A DNA stretch of 64,000 nt from NCBI RefSeq assembly GCF_017562075.2, contig NC_054084.1, positions 12,600,798 through 12,664,797 of the forward strand, written 5' to 3'. Below the pieces are notes generated by a model. The model was given only the letters and a program-made list of their open reading frames with translations. It did not search any database and was not told the DNA's origin. A program made the position numbers and the translations under genes. The stretch is from Anopheles merus. Its lineage: Eukaryota > Arthropoda > Insecta > Diptera > Culicidae. This document shows, piece after piece, positions 1-12,551 of the stretch; position 1 is the stretch's first letter, and every line of letters starts with the position of its first letter.

Positions 1-1465
1 GTGCAATTACTGCCCAAACGGAACGGGCTCTCGATAAAGGTGAGGTGTGCAATTAAACTGCCAGCCCTTTCGATTAAGCTGCCTGCCCATGTAAAGGCCT
101 TCTTTCGGCTGGCCTTCTGACCCATAAATTGTTCGCCTGAAAAGTAAAACTGCAGCTCGGTTGCAGCTAGCTAATCAATAGACAGCTTTACAGCTGGCCG
201 ACTTCTTCCTAATAAAACTGAATTATTAATTCACACACAGACGCACAGACACACAGACAGGCGGAAGAGACGCATGAAGGTGAAACTTACACCGATGAAA
301 CAAAACAGTCCACACTGGCGGCACCATACGGTTCCATTCTCAGACCTGTCGACATGTTAACGTGGTGCAAGGGGCATTAAACGTCAAACGGCTTTGGAGT
401 TGGAGCAAAAAAAGAGCTGGAGCTCACCTCACCCCCTCTGCAAAGCAGTAACCATTCATCAGTCCAACGACACTAAAAACAGCTAAAAGAAGCCTAGTGG
501 GTACAATAACAATAAACTCTCCGCCCGACTCCGGCGCTGGTGTGCGTTCTGGTGTGCCCACCCGTGGTGCACTTTTAGGCTCGGGGTCCTTAATTAGGCA
601 AAAGGTGTTTATAATCGAACGCGCGAGAACCCGGGTTGGGAGGCTAGTGCCTCCCGCTCCACGGTGCAACTGGGACGGATTTGGCTCTTTTTTTTAACTT
701 ACGCTCAGCCAGTCCGTGATTGTTTCACTCGCTTCGCGGCTTGTCCCTCCCCACGGGTCACACTTGGGACACTTTCTTAACCCTACCCCGGCCGGGTCCT
801 GGTGGTGCAATAAAAAATTAATAAGATTACATTTATAACACGCTTGCGTCGCCTCTTGGGAGCCCAACAGCCGATGGCGAGGAGGTAGGAAGGAGCGCTC
901 CAAGGTTTTGTCACCTGAAATTGCTGATAAGCTTTACGGATTTTTATGAGCACTGGGTAGTAAATTTAAATTTAATTAAACCCATCCACCCATCGCCCCT
1001 TGCTGGCTGGCTGGTAGACAATCGTAACGAGGCTGCCATTTAAAAACACGTGTTCTTTCCTGATTATGTGTAGTTTTTTTATCTTCTTCGCCGGTCTGGT
1101 ATCTCTCGTACGCTGCGCTGCATGCTCCATTAGCCACCAAACGAGAAAGCATGCGATTGCGTAGCCGATCGGGCGATCGCGGGATTAGGTTTTATCGAAT
1201 AATTTATGGCTCTAACAAGAATTAAAATCAAAACCTGTCCGCGTTTGACCGTAGGTAAGCGCATTTAAATTAGTCAACAGAAGAAGATGAAGAAGAAGAA
1301 GACGAAAACCAGGGATAATTCGATTTTTCGATACAGTAACACAGGTATTTCCTTCCTTTTTTTTATCATCCAATCAGCCACCTTTGGGGGCTTTGCATGT
1401 GGGGATGGTGATTGTTTTGTTTTGTTTTGTTTTTTTTTCACTTTTACCCTTGTTTGATTAGAGTA

Positions 1466-1505
1466 AGGTGTGATGTTAACGATAATAGAGTTTTAATAGG
1501 TGTGA
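1466..1505 (+). promoter_or_regulatory. Pair of perfect T-box half-sites
   Basis: AGGTGTGA, the established T-box half-site, occurs at 1466-1473 and again at 1498-1505 in the same orientation. The two are 32 bp apart, close to three helical turns. Other single + strand copies are at 4969-4976, 10613-10620, 41235-41242 and 49458-49465. Autoregulation by the T-box gene in this window is a possible but untested reading. Confidence 0.4.
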
Positions 1506-3350
1506 CTCATCAGCTGCACGCTGGTAATCTATTACAGCAATGAATAGACAGTTGTTTAAAGAGGGAACTGTGGACTCGAAGTGAAAAAAAGGTACATTTT
1601 TATGTTGCTTTGATGTGCTGGGTAAACAAGTTAATTTAATGCCCGTCGATGGTAGAATCGATTGAGATTGATCAAGAGAACCTTTGGAAAAGCGTTTAGT
1701 TTAGTAACAAACAAAAGCATTGGCATTTTAATTAGTACATTGAAGTACAAAAATAAATTACCTCGAATATAGTTTGGCTTTGGACAGCTTTATAGATTCG
1801 TAAATGGTACATACAGCACATAATATTGGAAGCTTTTGCGATATAAGCAGCATTTATATATGGATTTTGACACTTGCTGGCTGAAATCATGTCAACACTC
1901 CACATACAAAATCGTACCCAAAACAAGCCTCAGTATTTCATCCTAATAAATAGGTAAACAGACGCCGTCACGGGCTCGATGCTAAGTACATTGCTGAAAT
2001 CCAATATGGCGGATCGTAACTGTCACAATCCGGATGATGAATACTGTTCCACTGACAGGCTGAAATTTCAGCGCGTTGGAGGGAAAAAGAAAAGGCCTGA
2101 AAAGGAAATTATTATAATTTAAGCTTATTAACATAAGCTGGTAATGTTAATGTTTGTACTAAATGTCCCTGGAATGATCAGAACGCCAAGGCTCAAGCAA
2201 ATAACTTAGTAATCTAAGTCAAAATGACTAATGGTTCTACGTGCTAAGCAGATGTTAGACAGTTTGAGTTGTAATTTGATTCTTTTTATAATGATTTGAA
2301 GTGAATTCATTGATGAAATGAGTCGTTGTTTTACTATATTTAGGAAAAAGATATTAAAGAATAATGGCCTTCTGTCTAATAAAAATTTATGTACATATAT
2401 TGTATTCTATCCTGAAATTGGAAAATCTGGGTCAAACGAATGTTTCATTGTATTCATAAATCATTTATATGTTTTCAATATTATCGGATGGAAAGGATAA
2501 ATAACAAAAAAGCATGCTTAAATTTATTCACATTCGCAATACAGAATGTCAAAAACTGACACATTTACCAAGCCTTATCTTGTATAACACACTGAAACAC
2601 TACACTCCCGGTTTGTGCAAAATGCCACACACTCTGATGAAAGCTGCGCATAATCGAATTTTATCACTATTCAATATTGATCGATATTTCAACGATCCCG
2701 CAGCAGCGTTCGGCCTCCCACCGATGCCCTCGATAATCAATCGCAAACGCGCTGGCCACATTTAATACCGCACGGCTCACCGGTCGGTTCGAAAGCTAGC
2801 GCTGCTGTCTAGCTTCCTAATGCCGATGCCGAATCCGACACCACCCCCCGTCCTGAACCTTCCACCCCAGGTATCGGTTAGACACAATTTTTTATGACTC
2901 CCTCGCGAATTCCACACACGCTCGGGACGCCAGGTTCGCCAAAACCAATCGTACCATCGTGCTCTTCCCGAGCGCGCACACGCCGAGGACAGCGAGGACA
3001 CAAAAGGTGCTGCTGCGCATAACGAACCGGGAGCTTGATTTATGGCCCAATGGACACACGGGCCCATTATCTTGTGTGCGGTGCTGGTGCCACCAACAGA
3101 CACCAACGCCAAAAGAAGGTGTCTTCTGTTTTCGCCACCACTTCCACCATGCCACGCCACGCACGCTTGTATACATAAAACATACAAGTCGTCGCAGCGT
3201 ATGGGCGTATAGCTCCTGCAGGTTGTGGACCGGCGGGACCGGAGGAAACTGGGTGCGCGCGCGTTTTATCGTGGTTTAATTAATTGAGATTAGTTTACTG
3301 TCGCCGAAAATGAATCCGATCCACGATAAGCTTCCAAAACGATAGCTCTA

Positions 3351-3386
3351 CAATGTCCAATCGCACGTTCGCCCGATTGGACATTG
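3351..3386. repeat. Perfect 13-bp inverted repeat with 10-base spacer
   Basis: CAATGTCCAATCG (3351-3363) and CGATTGGACATTG (3374-3386) are exact complements around the spacer CACGTTCGCC. Each arm contains a CCAAT word and a CAATG/CATTG word, so the site could be a two-fold protein-binding site or a small hairpin. No run of T follows that would suggest a terminator. Confidence 0.9.
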
Positions 3387-5241
3387 GAACATTGGCGCAA
3401 AGAGAAAGGAGGGAGTAGCAGGCGGCGGACAGGCACGGTTTCCGTTGTCTACGTTTTTGGAACCACGGGTCCGATTACACCTCGCCGAGCAGTTTGCTCC
3501 GCCCGGGGAGTGGAGCCGAACGCTCGAATCGGTCCAGTGGGAGCTGTTGGGAAGCCGGAAAAATTATGCTGATTGAATTGTTGGTCCATAAAATGAGCAG
3601 CTGGTTGAGCGGATTTTCGGTTGTCTAATGGCGTGTTGCTGGCGCCCACGTCGTCGATTGCACTGTCGTGTGCAGAAAAGCGCTCCGGCTAGCGTGAATG
3701 GAGAGATTAGCGTTGCATGCGAAACCAACGCGTGAAGGCAAGAATAAGACATTATCCTTTAAATGAAGCCATTTTGGTAGGCTTTATCCTGCGCTGGGGC
3801 GGCTGGGCTGGCGATAGCACTCGATCGACGAGTCGATCGTAAATTAATTCAATTGCAATAGGCTTACTGGGCTGATTGTGGTAGCTTGTGTGTGTAGTTG
3901 TGGTTTCCTGCTAACGAACGAACAACCGCAAACCAACATGGTTGAAGCGAGAGAAAAAGCCGAAACACACACACATTCGGCTTAAGGTTTTAAAATGATA
4001 AAAGAAAAAAACCATGCAAACATAACGCAATCTGGGAATGCTCTTTTGGACTCTCCAAGTCTGGTTATGAGGTAGTTTTTATGCAAACGACGCCCCAACT
4101 CGAGCTGTGCAGCAACAGCAGCTGCCAATGCAGAAGGCAATTTGACGATGGATTTAGGAGTCTGATTGCTTTACGATCGACTTTGCTGCGATCGATCTCG
4201 GGATCGGTTGAAGTCGCAGGGGCAAGCCGTGATCTTGCGACATTCAATCCATTTCGTAACGTCTCGTGCCATTTCCTGCGCTCGATGGTTCATTTGCAGT
4301 GAGGAAGGCCTTTTTGAGACATATTAGCAGCAGTTTATTGCTTTATTGGATAAGATCTTGCCGTGGCAGTGTGAGGGAATATTGGGAATTTAATTCTAGC
4401 GAACAAATAAAAGAAGGCTTCGATAACAATATGAGGCGCTCAGTATTAAACAGTGCTAGCTCTTGCCACTACAAAAAATCTTGAAGTATATTTAGAGCTG
4501 AATTAAAATAACAAGGAAATCTTTATAATATTCCAAGAAGCTCTGCCGACCTGATGCCTCTTTTCATGAAGCATCTCCACCAAATCCCAACCTAGCATAC
4601 CACACATCAATCTTCTTCCAAGCTGTAGACAGCTTAATTAACACCCTCTTTGTGTGGCCTTCAGAAACAGTGAACCGCCTTCAAGAATGAAGATTTCGGA
4701 GCCTCGAGCACGCTCAGCCCCGTGCACCGAGGATCAATTCTGATACCGCTGACCCTGAAAGGGCTGGCCACTCATCAATTACTGCGTGGCATCGCAATCT
4801 CAACGATTCCAAGATCGAAAAGCCCATCCCCGTCTGTTTGTGGCCCTTAAGTTCATCTTCTTCCGTGCTTTTTTGTTTCGGTACATCATCACACATTAGT
4901 CTAGTCGTTCCAAACTCCGAACAAAAGCGATGACTATTGGATAATCGTTTCCAATAAGCTGTCGATGAAGGTGTGAAAAATCGTACCCACCCAATCGTTA
5001 GTGTCACCGAAGGCCGAAGGCAACAGGAGAACGGACGATCCGATTTATTCCCCTTTGCTGCTGCCCATCTCACTGGGCCGAGACTGCCAGGGAAATCCAC
5101 CTGTCGATGGCGTTCAGCCTTTGGAGGGCTGGTGTGTGTTTTGTGGAAAGATATTTGGTTACGCGCACGCTAAGCTGCTGCTGATCGTGCTTTGCTTGCT
5201 CACCCGATGACAAAAGCATAAATTATGCAAATACAGCCCAC

Positions 5242-5259
5242 CGATCGATCGATCGATCG
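5242..5259. repeat. GATC tandem repeat beside a POU octamer match
   Basis: GATC is repeated four times. It lies ten bases after a perfect octamer ATGCAAAT (5225-5232), the consensus of POU factors such as fly Vvl and Nub. The octamer is a motif match only. Confidence 0.6.
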
Positions 5260-5703
5260 CTCGCGTGTATTGGATGGCTGCCCGTGGAAGGTGTCAAGGT
5301 GTTTTGTTTTGTTTCCCGAGCGAACTGGCGAGCGAACAACCGAATTCACCAATCCACCCCGGTAACAGAATCGGCCACAAGCGAAAACGCTCGATGCTCA
5401 TTATCTGATTAATTTGTAAATTCATTAATTTTCCCATATCTCCCCGTGCCGATCGATCGCCGCGCTAGCCAGCGCTGTGGTCTCTGCACGGGTTGACTCG
5501 TTTCCATTCCTGTAACTTGGAAAGGATTGATCGGGTGAGGGAAGCGGCTCTACGTCGATGAAAGCTGATACCTCCCTCGGTTTTCCCAGCGCAACCGAAC
5601 GGAACGGGTGTGAGGGAGGGTGAAGAAAAATCGTCTTTTGAACGAGTGTTGACAAAGTGTTGATCGAGTAACGATCGAATACATAAGCTCGTTCCCGCCC
5701 CTC

Positions 5704-5727
5704 GCTCTCTCTCTCTCTCTCTCTCTC
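5704..5727. repeat. CT microsatellite
   Basis: About twelve CT units. The complementary GA repeat could bind GAGA-type factors, but nothing else supports that here. Confidence 0.9.
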
Positions 5728-8700
5728 CGGCCATCTGCACCAGTGTCGTAGGAAGTGGATTAAGCCAGGGAACCTGTTCGTCATAAATTACGACCCCGTT
5801 GTCAACGTGGCTATGCAATGTGTCAGCATGCAGTGCGGCGAGGGTCGCCGGTTTAGAGATGTGTATTGTTGCCTTTCCTAGTTGACACCCGCTGGCTCAG
5901 CCGACGGGTCGGTTACAATCCTGCCCAGCGTTTGGACGTCCTTTGGCCTTTGGTGGAACAATACGGGTCCTGTGTCCAGAGAGCTAAGATGGGCTGCATT
6001 GCGCACGGTAGGTGGTGGCCGTGGACGTTGCGAACGGTTAAGAACCAGTTGTCATTGTGCTGGCTGTTGATGGTGGTATGATACTGGTATTTAGAAGTGC
6101 CTTTCGATCGTTAAGAATAGGATTGTTGGCTGTGGTAATGAATGTCTAATAGCAGCTATTCTTGTTCAAAGTACCCGAGAGCCGTTCTCAGATAGGCTGC
6201 AATGATTCTTTTAAAGGAATTGTATTTAAATTGTTATTGATTATTTAAGAGATTGTGTCTTAAGATACCGGTTTGCAGTTGTTTGCTTACAAGTCTAACT
6301 ACTTTATTGAGGGAAAAAACTCAATTTCCAAACACAACTGTTAAGCGAATTCGATACAAGTTTGCATAAGTTCATGGTTATAATTACGTCCAACAAAATT
6401 ATTTTTATATTAAATTATCATCTGCCAGCTTATTAAATTGTAATGAAACTGAGCAATAATTAAAAACAATACTGAATGATGTTAGAGAGTCATTATTGCA
6501 TCCATAATACTGCATAGCAGAGCAGAAAATTAATTAGGAGCAACTCTCTTTCTTCCCGATTTGTTCAATGATTTTACCCGACCGTATCTGACATTATGTT
6601 AGATGAAATACTACATACTTAACAAAATAAAGTTATAAAGTTCCTTTTTTAAACTATTTTCTACATCACATTAAAAACAAGATATGTAGATTTATACGTT
6701 GGATAATCGTTTCTTAAAGATGCCGATTCTGTTGAAACGATCGTTGAAGAGATCCACTCTTAAAAAGCAGCAGAATAAAGGTAATAAACATTTCCCAACA
6801 TACATCTATACCAGTCTAAAATCACAAATTGTAACCTTTTGTTTTGGTTGATAACCTTCGCAAGGGAAATGTGATCTCATAAGACAATCAATGTTGATGG
6901 TGGCACCATGACAAATCTAAAGGAATCGGTTAGCAATGTACAATTGTACAATATTGTTTGGACCACCTTGCCTTAACGCCCGACTTTCCCCAGCACCCTT
7001 TTGCACAACAGTTACCCCATTTTCCGGTGACCACGAAAACAAAAACCTGCCCAAACCATGTCCCGACCCAGCCAGCCAGGCCGGGGCTGCGGCAATGGGC
7101 ACAATTAGAGCATTATCGTTATTTATCGCACATAATCACCTTTCGGGGATAGAATTGTCAACGGCAAAAAGTTGCCAACCGTGCTCGAATGCGCACAACC
7201 CTTTCCCTTTCCTCGCGCCAGTTGACAAGTGTGCGTGTGTGTGTGTGTGTATTTTTAATGTTACTGTTAGCCGGGCCTGTACCAAGGGCCTTTGTTCGCA
7301 ACCCGTCAACGCCGTCCATGAGCAAATAAATTACGAAAATTCAACACCCTACACCGTCCTCGATCGTCGTCTGTTTTCTTTCACTGTATTTCATACAAGT
7401 TGTCCTGTCCGTTGTTGTTGCTGATGAACTCTATTGCCACGGCTGGCGTGTTGATTAGGCTTCCCAGCTTTCTCCCGTGTGCAGCCCTCCAGCGCTAAGG
7501 GACCAGTGACATGAAATGTGGTGGAAAATTATGTGAAAAGAGTGAATGAAATACAAGGGCGAGCAGAAAAAAAAAACAAGACAACGTATTCAAAAACTTG
7601 TCACCAACTGGGGCGGGTGTGCTGTACAGTTAACAAAGTTGTGTGAATGTTTCAGTGTGTTTTTTGTTTTTTGCTCCGTACGATTGCCAGGTGATTTAGA
7701 TTTTTAGCCCAGACAGTGCGCGAACCTGACCCATTTGCCCAGCTGGAACGGGGAAGGGCATGAGGGATGAATATGAAAATTTTCCAACATCATGCGAATC
7801 GATCATTAGCAGCTATTCACTCAAATGCGGGCAACTGTGTTGGGGCGTTTGGCTCGAAAGTCTTGCAGAACGCCACGCAGGACAATGTCTGTATTTAGGG
7901 GTGCTACAACTGCTCGAAGACAATACCGGCATGTGTCGTGTGACCATCTTGAGCACGGGCACAAAAGACACTTCTACGAAAGGCAAAACAAAACGCTAAA
8001 AAAACGTTAATGTTACGAAGTCAACACGTCTCAACGCACCCGGGTCCGAGACCACCGGCTGCGAGTAGCTTGTTGATTCGGTTGTGTCGTTTCGAGGCCG
8101 GCGTAGGTCCGACAAGGTTGCAGCACCTTTGGGCAACGGGGTCAAATTAAGTCATTTGCAAGACACGACCTGAAACTGGAGCGCAGTTCGCCAGCCAGCC
8201 ACGTGGTGGTGTTAAACACCTTCCGAAAATGACGAGTAGCGCCCCGTCGAACGCAAAATCGCAATCAGCAGCAGCGGACCGAGCTACACCGACGAACTAC
8301 ACGCGGCCAACCTTTCGCACTTACAAACAACAGCAGAACGTTTCGAACTTCTGCAGCGAAACAATATCGTACTCAAAAAAAAAAAAAATACAACTCTTCA
8401 TTGTGGCCTTTTTGGTGCCTTTCGTTCTTTGCTGGAAGTTCCCTACCGGTGGGTCACTGCCGCAAACGCACGACACACCAGCACGGATAAGATTAATCAC
8501 CGCCGCGAGTGGCGAGGTTTATTCTCATCATAAATAAACATCTACTTAAATCCTTTTTCTTAGAGCGACCCAAACCACGCCAAACCATTTGTTTGGGCGC
8601 AAGGATCGACTGTCCTGCGTATGCGCTTGGTGGTATGGGGTGCCCAGCGCGGTCCATGCGAGGGACTTCTATGGACCTGGTAAAGAATAATGACTATTTT

Positions 8701-9370
8701 GACGTTTCAATATAGACACACAAATATAAGAATAACGATGCTCATTTGTTACGCTCCTTCCACCACGCTGGCCCGGTGGTGGAAGTTCTTCTGTTTGGAC
8801 GCATAAGCGCATTGTTGTCCAGCCAACAAACTCTACACGGGAGGTTTAAAGCAACCGGGGCCAACTACCTTTCTATCGATGGAGGTGGAAAATGAGCTAG
8901 AATTGGAAATACAAAGCTGGAAATGATGCAGAACGTGATAAGCTTAACCGTTTGTTGATGGAAGTAGATGTTATTATGATAAAGAAATCGTTAACAATTT
9001 CATGAACTTACATTGTAAGTTCTTTATTTTTTATTGAAGACTTTAATATAGGTAACATTCCTGTGTTGAAGTATTTGAAACAATTTTTGTTATTTTACTG
9101 TGCAGTTTAAAACAACTTCATTTGGAGTATTCAAATAATGTCATTTTAATTGAAGTCAAAGGAACAATTATTCCATTGCATTTGAAATAGTTCGCTTAAG
9201 TTTGAGTAATTATTTTTTTTGTGATGGGCGTGTAGTTATTGAGAACTCTTCATATGGCCAATTAATGTCGAATCATTAAACATACTGAATCTAAAAACTG
9301 AAAGTTTCAAAAATTCTAAAATAATCTTAATTGCTCATGGATGTCTTGATGCAACGTAACTAATATTTTT

Positions 9371-9571
9371 CTTCTTCTTTGGCTCAACAACCGCTGTCGG
9401 TCAAGGCCTGCCTATACCCACTAGTGAAGTTAGCTTGGCTTTCAGTGACTTATTGCAGCCATAGCAGGAAAGTCATTCCTACGTATGGGGGGCACGGTCT
9501 ATTCGGGGCTTGAACCCATGATGGGCATGTTGTTACGTCGTACGTTTTGACGACTGTACCACCAGACCGGC
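9371..9571 (-). mobile_element. tRNA-derived SINE, Anopheles SINEX-like, minus strand
   Basis: On the minus strand this element begins with a tRNA-like head. A box A match (TGGTACAGTCG, complement of 9551-9561) fits TRGYNNANNNG, and a box B match (GGTTCAAGCCC, complement of 9506-9516) fits GGTTCRANNCC. A tRNA-unrelated body follows. The 3' end is a short AAAGAAGAAG tail (9371-9380 on the + strand as CTTCTTC). Imperfect target-site duplications of AACTAAT(A)TTT flank it, at 9358-9368 and from 9572. The same body occurs on the other strand at 25349-25572. The family name is from memory. The split A and B boxes are the SINE's own pol III promoter and do not mark a functional tRNA gene. Confidence 0.88.
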
Positions 9572-10029
9572 AACTAATTTTCACAATAATTAAAAATACA
9601 AATAATTAGAATTCAAGATGCAATAAGAACATTGGAGCTTTGCTGTTATCTAACATTGGTTTCCACTGTAATTCTAGTTGTACTTTTACTCTTATTGGAA
9701 CCTTTTTAGTCCTACAAGGAATTAAACACACATGCTACAAGTAACAATCAATCACATATTGTCAATGGTTTAATGTTTAAATTGAAAATATTTCTCCAGA
9801 CTTAGGTCACAATCATGATTGTAATGTTAAAACGTAGCCCTATCTATTTTCCTTACCAAAGTAATGCCTACCAAACGTTTCAGTCAATGCTTCGTTCTTT
9901 CAATCTCTGTACTCAATTTGAAATAAAAATGTAAACATAAAAAAATCAACAATCAAACCCCTCTAGGGTGGTCGATCGCGTGATATCATCGACGACAATC
10001 GATCGTCGGTACCATCGGGCACGAACAGT

Positions 10030-10044
10030 GGGGGGGGGGGGGGG
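10030..10044. repeat. 15-base G run
   Basis: Uninterrupted G in the long upstream region, about 2.5 kb before the 17-base run. Confidence 0.95.
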
Positions 10045-12534
10045 ACACCGAGTAAACGGCCGACAGTAGTAGCGGGTGTATAATCGTATTATCCTGCATT
10101 TTTGGGGCCGTTTTCAATTAATTATTGTTTGGAATGTTAATTTCCAGCATTCCACCTCCACAGTTCGGCGCGCTCGAGTCTCGCGGTGATGTGTTCGAGG
10201 GGAACTGGTGTGTAGAAGAAGTTGCTTGGTGGATTCCTTTTCGTTTCCCCGTATTCCCACATGCACCGTCAAAGCCCCTGGGGACTTTACACGAGAGCAT
10301 GGCACTACGTAAGCGTCGAGAGCTTGAGAGATGAGAGTGAACAAGAGAGAAGAATGGCAAGCGCAACGGCCCAACGGTGTTCCGGCGATGGCCATTTGTA
10401 GCATTATTTTTATGGGCAGCAACAAACACCTTGGTGCGCACAGCAGGACCAGACCAATGGACGCCTGCTGAGGTCCTAGTGTCCGGTCCGAGGGACACCG
10501 AGGGATAAATATTGTCACCTCGGTTTGACACCCGCCGGGAAGGGTTGCATGTGTGTGTGCGTATGTTTCTGTATGCGACGAGCGACGATGTGGCAGCAAA
10601 CTGCATGTCCGTAGGTGTGAATGTGCTCGGGAAGAATCTTACTCCATTGCTGTCCCGTCTGGCAGCACTGGCCGCCCCGTCGACGGTGAAATCGAGCTCA
10701 ATAAACAAATATGAAAAGTTGCATCGAGCGAGCCCAGGGAGGGAAAAAAATGTACACGAATTTATCACGCTTGTTTGCGCTGCGTCTCTCGGACCGGAGC
10801 ACACACAGTAAGCCTCTTCGCTTCCCGGTGGGCATCTTCACGCATGTACGGCGACACGAGGTGAGGGCATTTCGTGCCAACAAGTGTTGAAAGACGGATG
10901 CGGCCACCCACGGGTCCACGGGCTCGGAGCCTGGGCGAGGGCACGACCACCACGGGACCATCGGTACGAGCGGTGCGCGGAAACGGTTTCGATTTGGTCT
11001 CACACTTTTAAAGAGTTGTTTTGAAAAATTAGCTAAAATTAGAGGTCAAAATTATGGGTTCCCGGTTACCCGGGGGTTTTCGGTTCGTTCGCCCTTCCCT
11101 ACCCTCGTTCCGAATACCTCAGCGGCCTAGAACGGGAACTTTAATTTCTTTTCGAACGGAGCGATAGTCCGCCAGAGCAAAACCGTGCCGTGGGCTTTGC
11201 CGGTTCATTGGCGATGACTGACAGCGGTATCGCGCCAATCAGAGGGTGTTCCTGGAATGGGTCAGCCTTTGCGGTACTGAAACCATCACTCAAATCCGTT
11301 CCGATGCCTCAGGCTTTTTTTGCCGGGAGACGACGAAGCAAGTGGACGAATCTTACCCAAACTACGAGGCAGACAAAAAAGCGGTGATTAGTAGTCGTTT
11401 CGTTTTGACGACTTTTTGAAGTGTTAGAAATGGGGTCTCCTCGAGGGATGGGATTCGATTGGAAAAACGGCCCCGGCAGTCATTATCATCAATTTCCGCT
11501 CCCGACGCAGGCGGTGCCGTTGCGTGATTCCTGCGAACGCCAGTTAAGACATTTCGATCATTAGCGGGATAATAATATAATTTTAGCCGGGCACTGTTGC
11601 TTCCTTGATGGGTTTCTGGTATTCTATGATAGGAGGTGTTTATTTCTTTGAGGTGAGATTGAGCTGCGGGCCTGTTTTGTTGGGTGGTCACCAAGGTCGC
11701 ACTTGACGCACGGCGTCTTTTGACACGTTAGGTGACGACGATGTGTTAGCTTTTCAACAACTGCGTGAAAGGTTTCGGGTCATTTCGTCTGCAATGTTTG
11801 TGCGTGCGTGAGAGGATTAAATTTAGAGACATGGTGGGTGGCTTCGACTATCTATAGAGCTTGCTTGAGAAGATAATTCAAACATTTACTGCTACTTCAT
11901 GTCGGCAATGACATCATAGAAGGTGAACAGACAGCTGAGCATGTATTTGAAATGTTCTAACACTGATCTATTTAAGGAAACTGGTAGCACCACATCGCGA
12001 TAACTCGTAGACGCAAATGATCCTTTTGAACTCCTTCTGTCTTAACCTACTACAGCATAATGCATTAAATGAGTTAGCTCTTAATCAATAAAACAATTTC
12101 CCTGATAAAACCTTTACAACGACTGCAACATATTGTAAACACATGTCAAGCGATAGGCATATCTGAATCTTTTTTACTTATCTCCCTGGAAGCGTTTGAT
12201 TGGCCGGAAACACTCGGCCGAAAACAACGTGATGCGTCATTAAGTTCCTTTACATGGCGATCCTTTTCATAGTACTCGACACAACTACACATCTCATGAT
12301 ACCTTCGCGTAACAAACCATTCCTTCGGTTCGCGTTTACAAAGTCGTCCATCATTCGGGTGCGGCCGGCGATAACTAACTGCCATACAGGACACCACAGC
12401 ACCGAATAGCCGGCCGTAATAGCTTCATCAGTGCGACCACGCGTACCGTAATTCATTACGAAGCGCCCCTCAATAGTTTCTTCGTCAGCTATTCCGGTAC
12501 AACATTCTTTCCATTCCGCGGTTGAGTTGAGAAT

Positions 12535-12551
12535 GGGGGGGGGGGGGGGGG
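12535..12551. repeat. 17-base G run
   Basis: Uninterrupted G from 12535 to 12551. A similar 15-base G run lies at 10030-10044. Such runs are prone to length error and can form G-quadruplexes. Confidence 0.95.

Noticed and set aside
1278..1303. GAA-rich run that could be a SINE tail
   Set aside because: No SINE body or target duplication is present next to it.
9506..9561. tRNA-like A and B boxes
   Set aside because: They belong to the SINE head. No acceptor stem or anticodon arm of a functional tRNA is present.
10118..10804. A 228-codon minus-strand open frame
   Set aside because: No recognisable domain or codon pattern, and another frame is equally open on the same strand. It is likely chance in balanced, stop-poor sequence.
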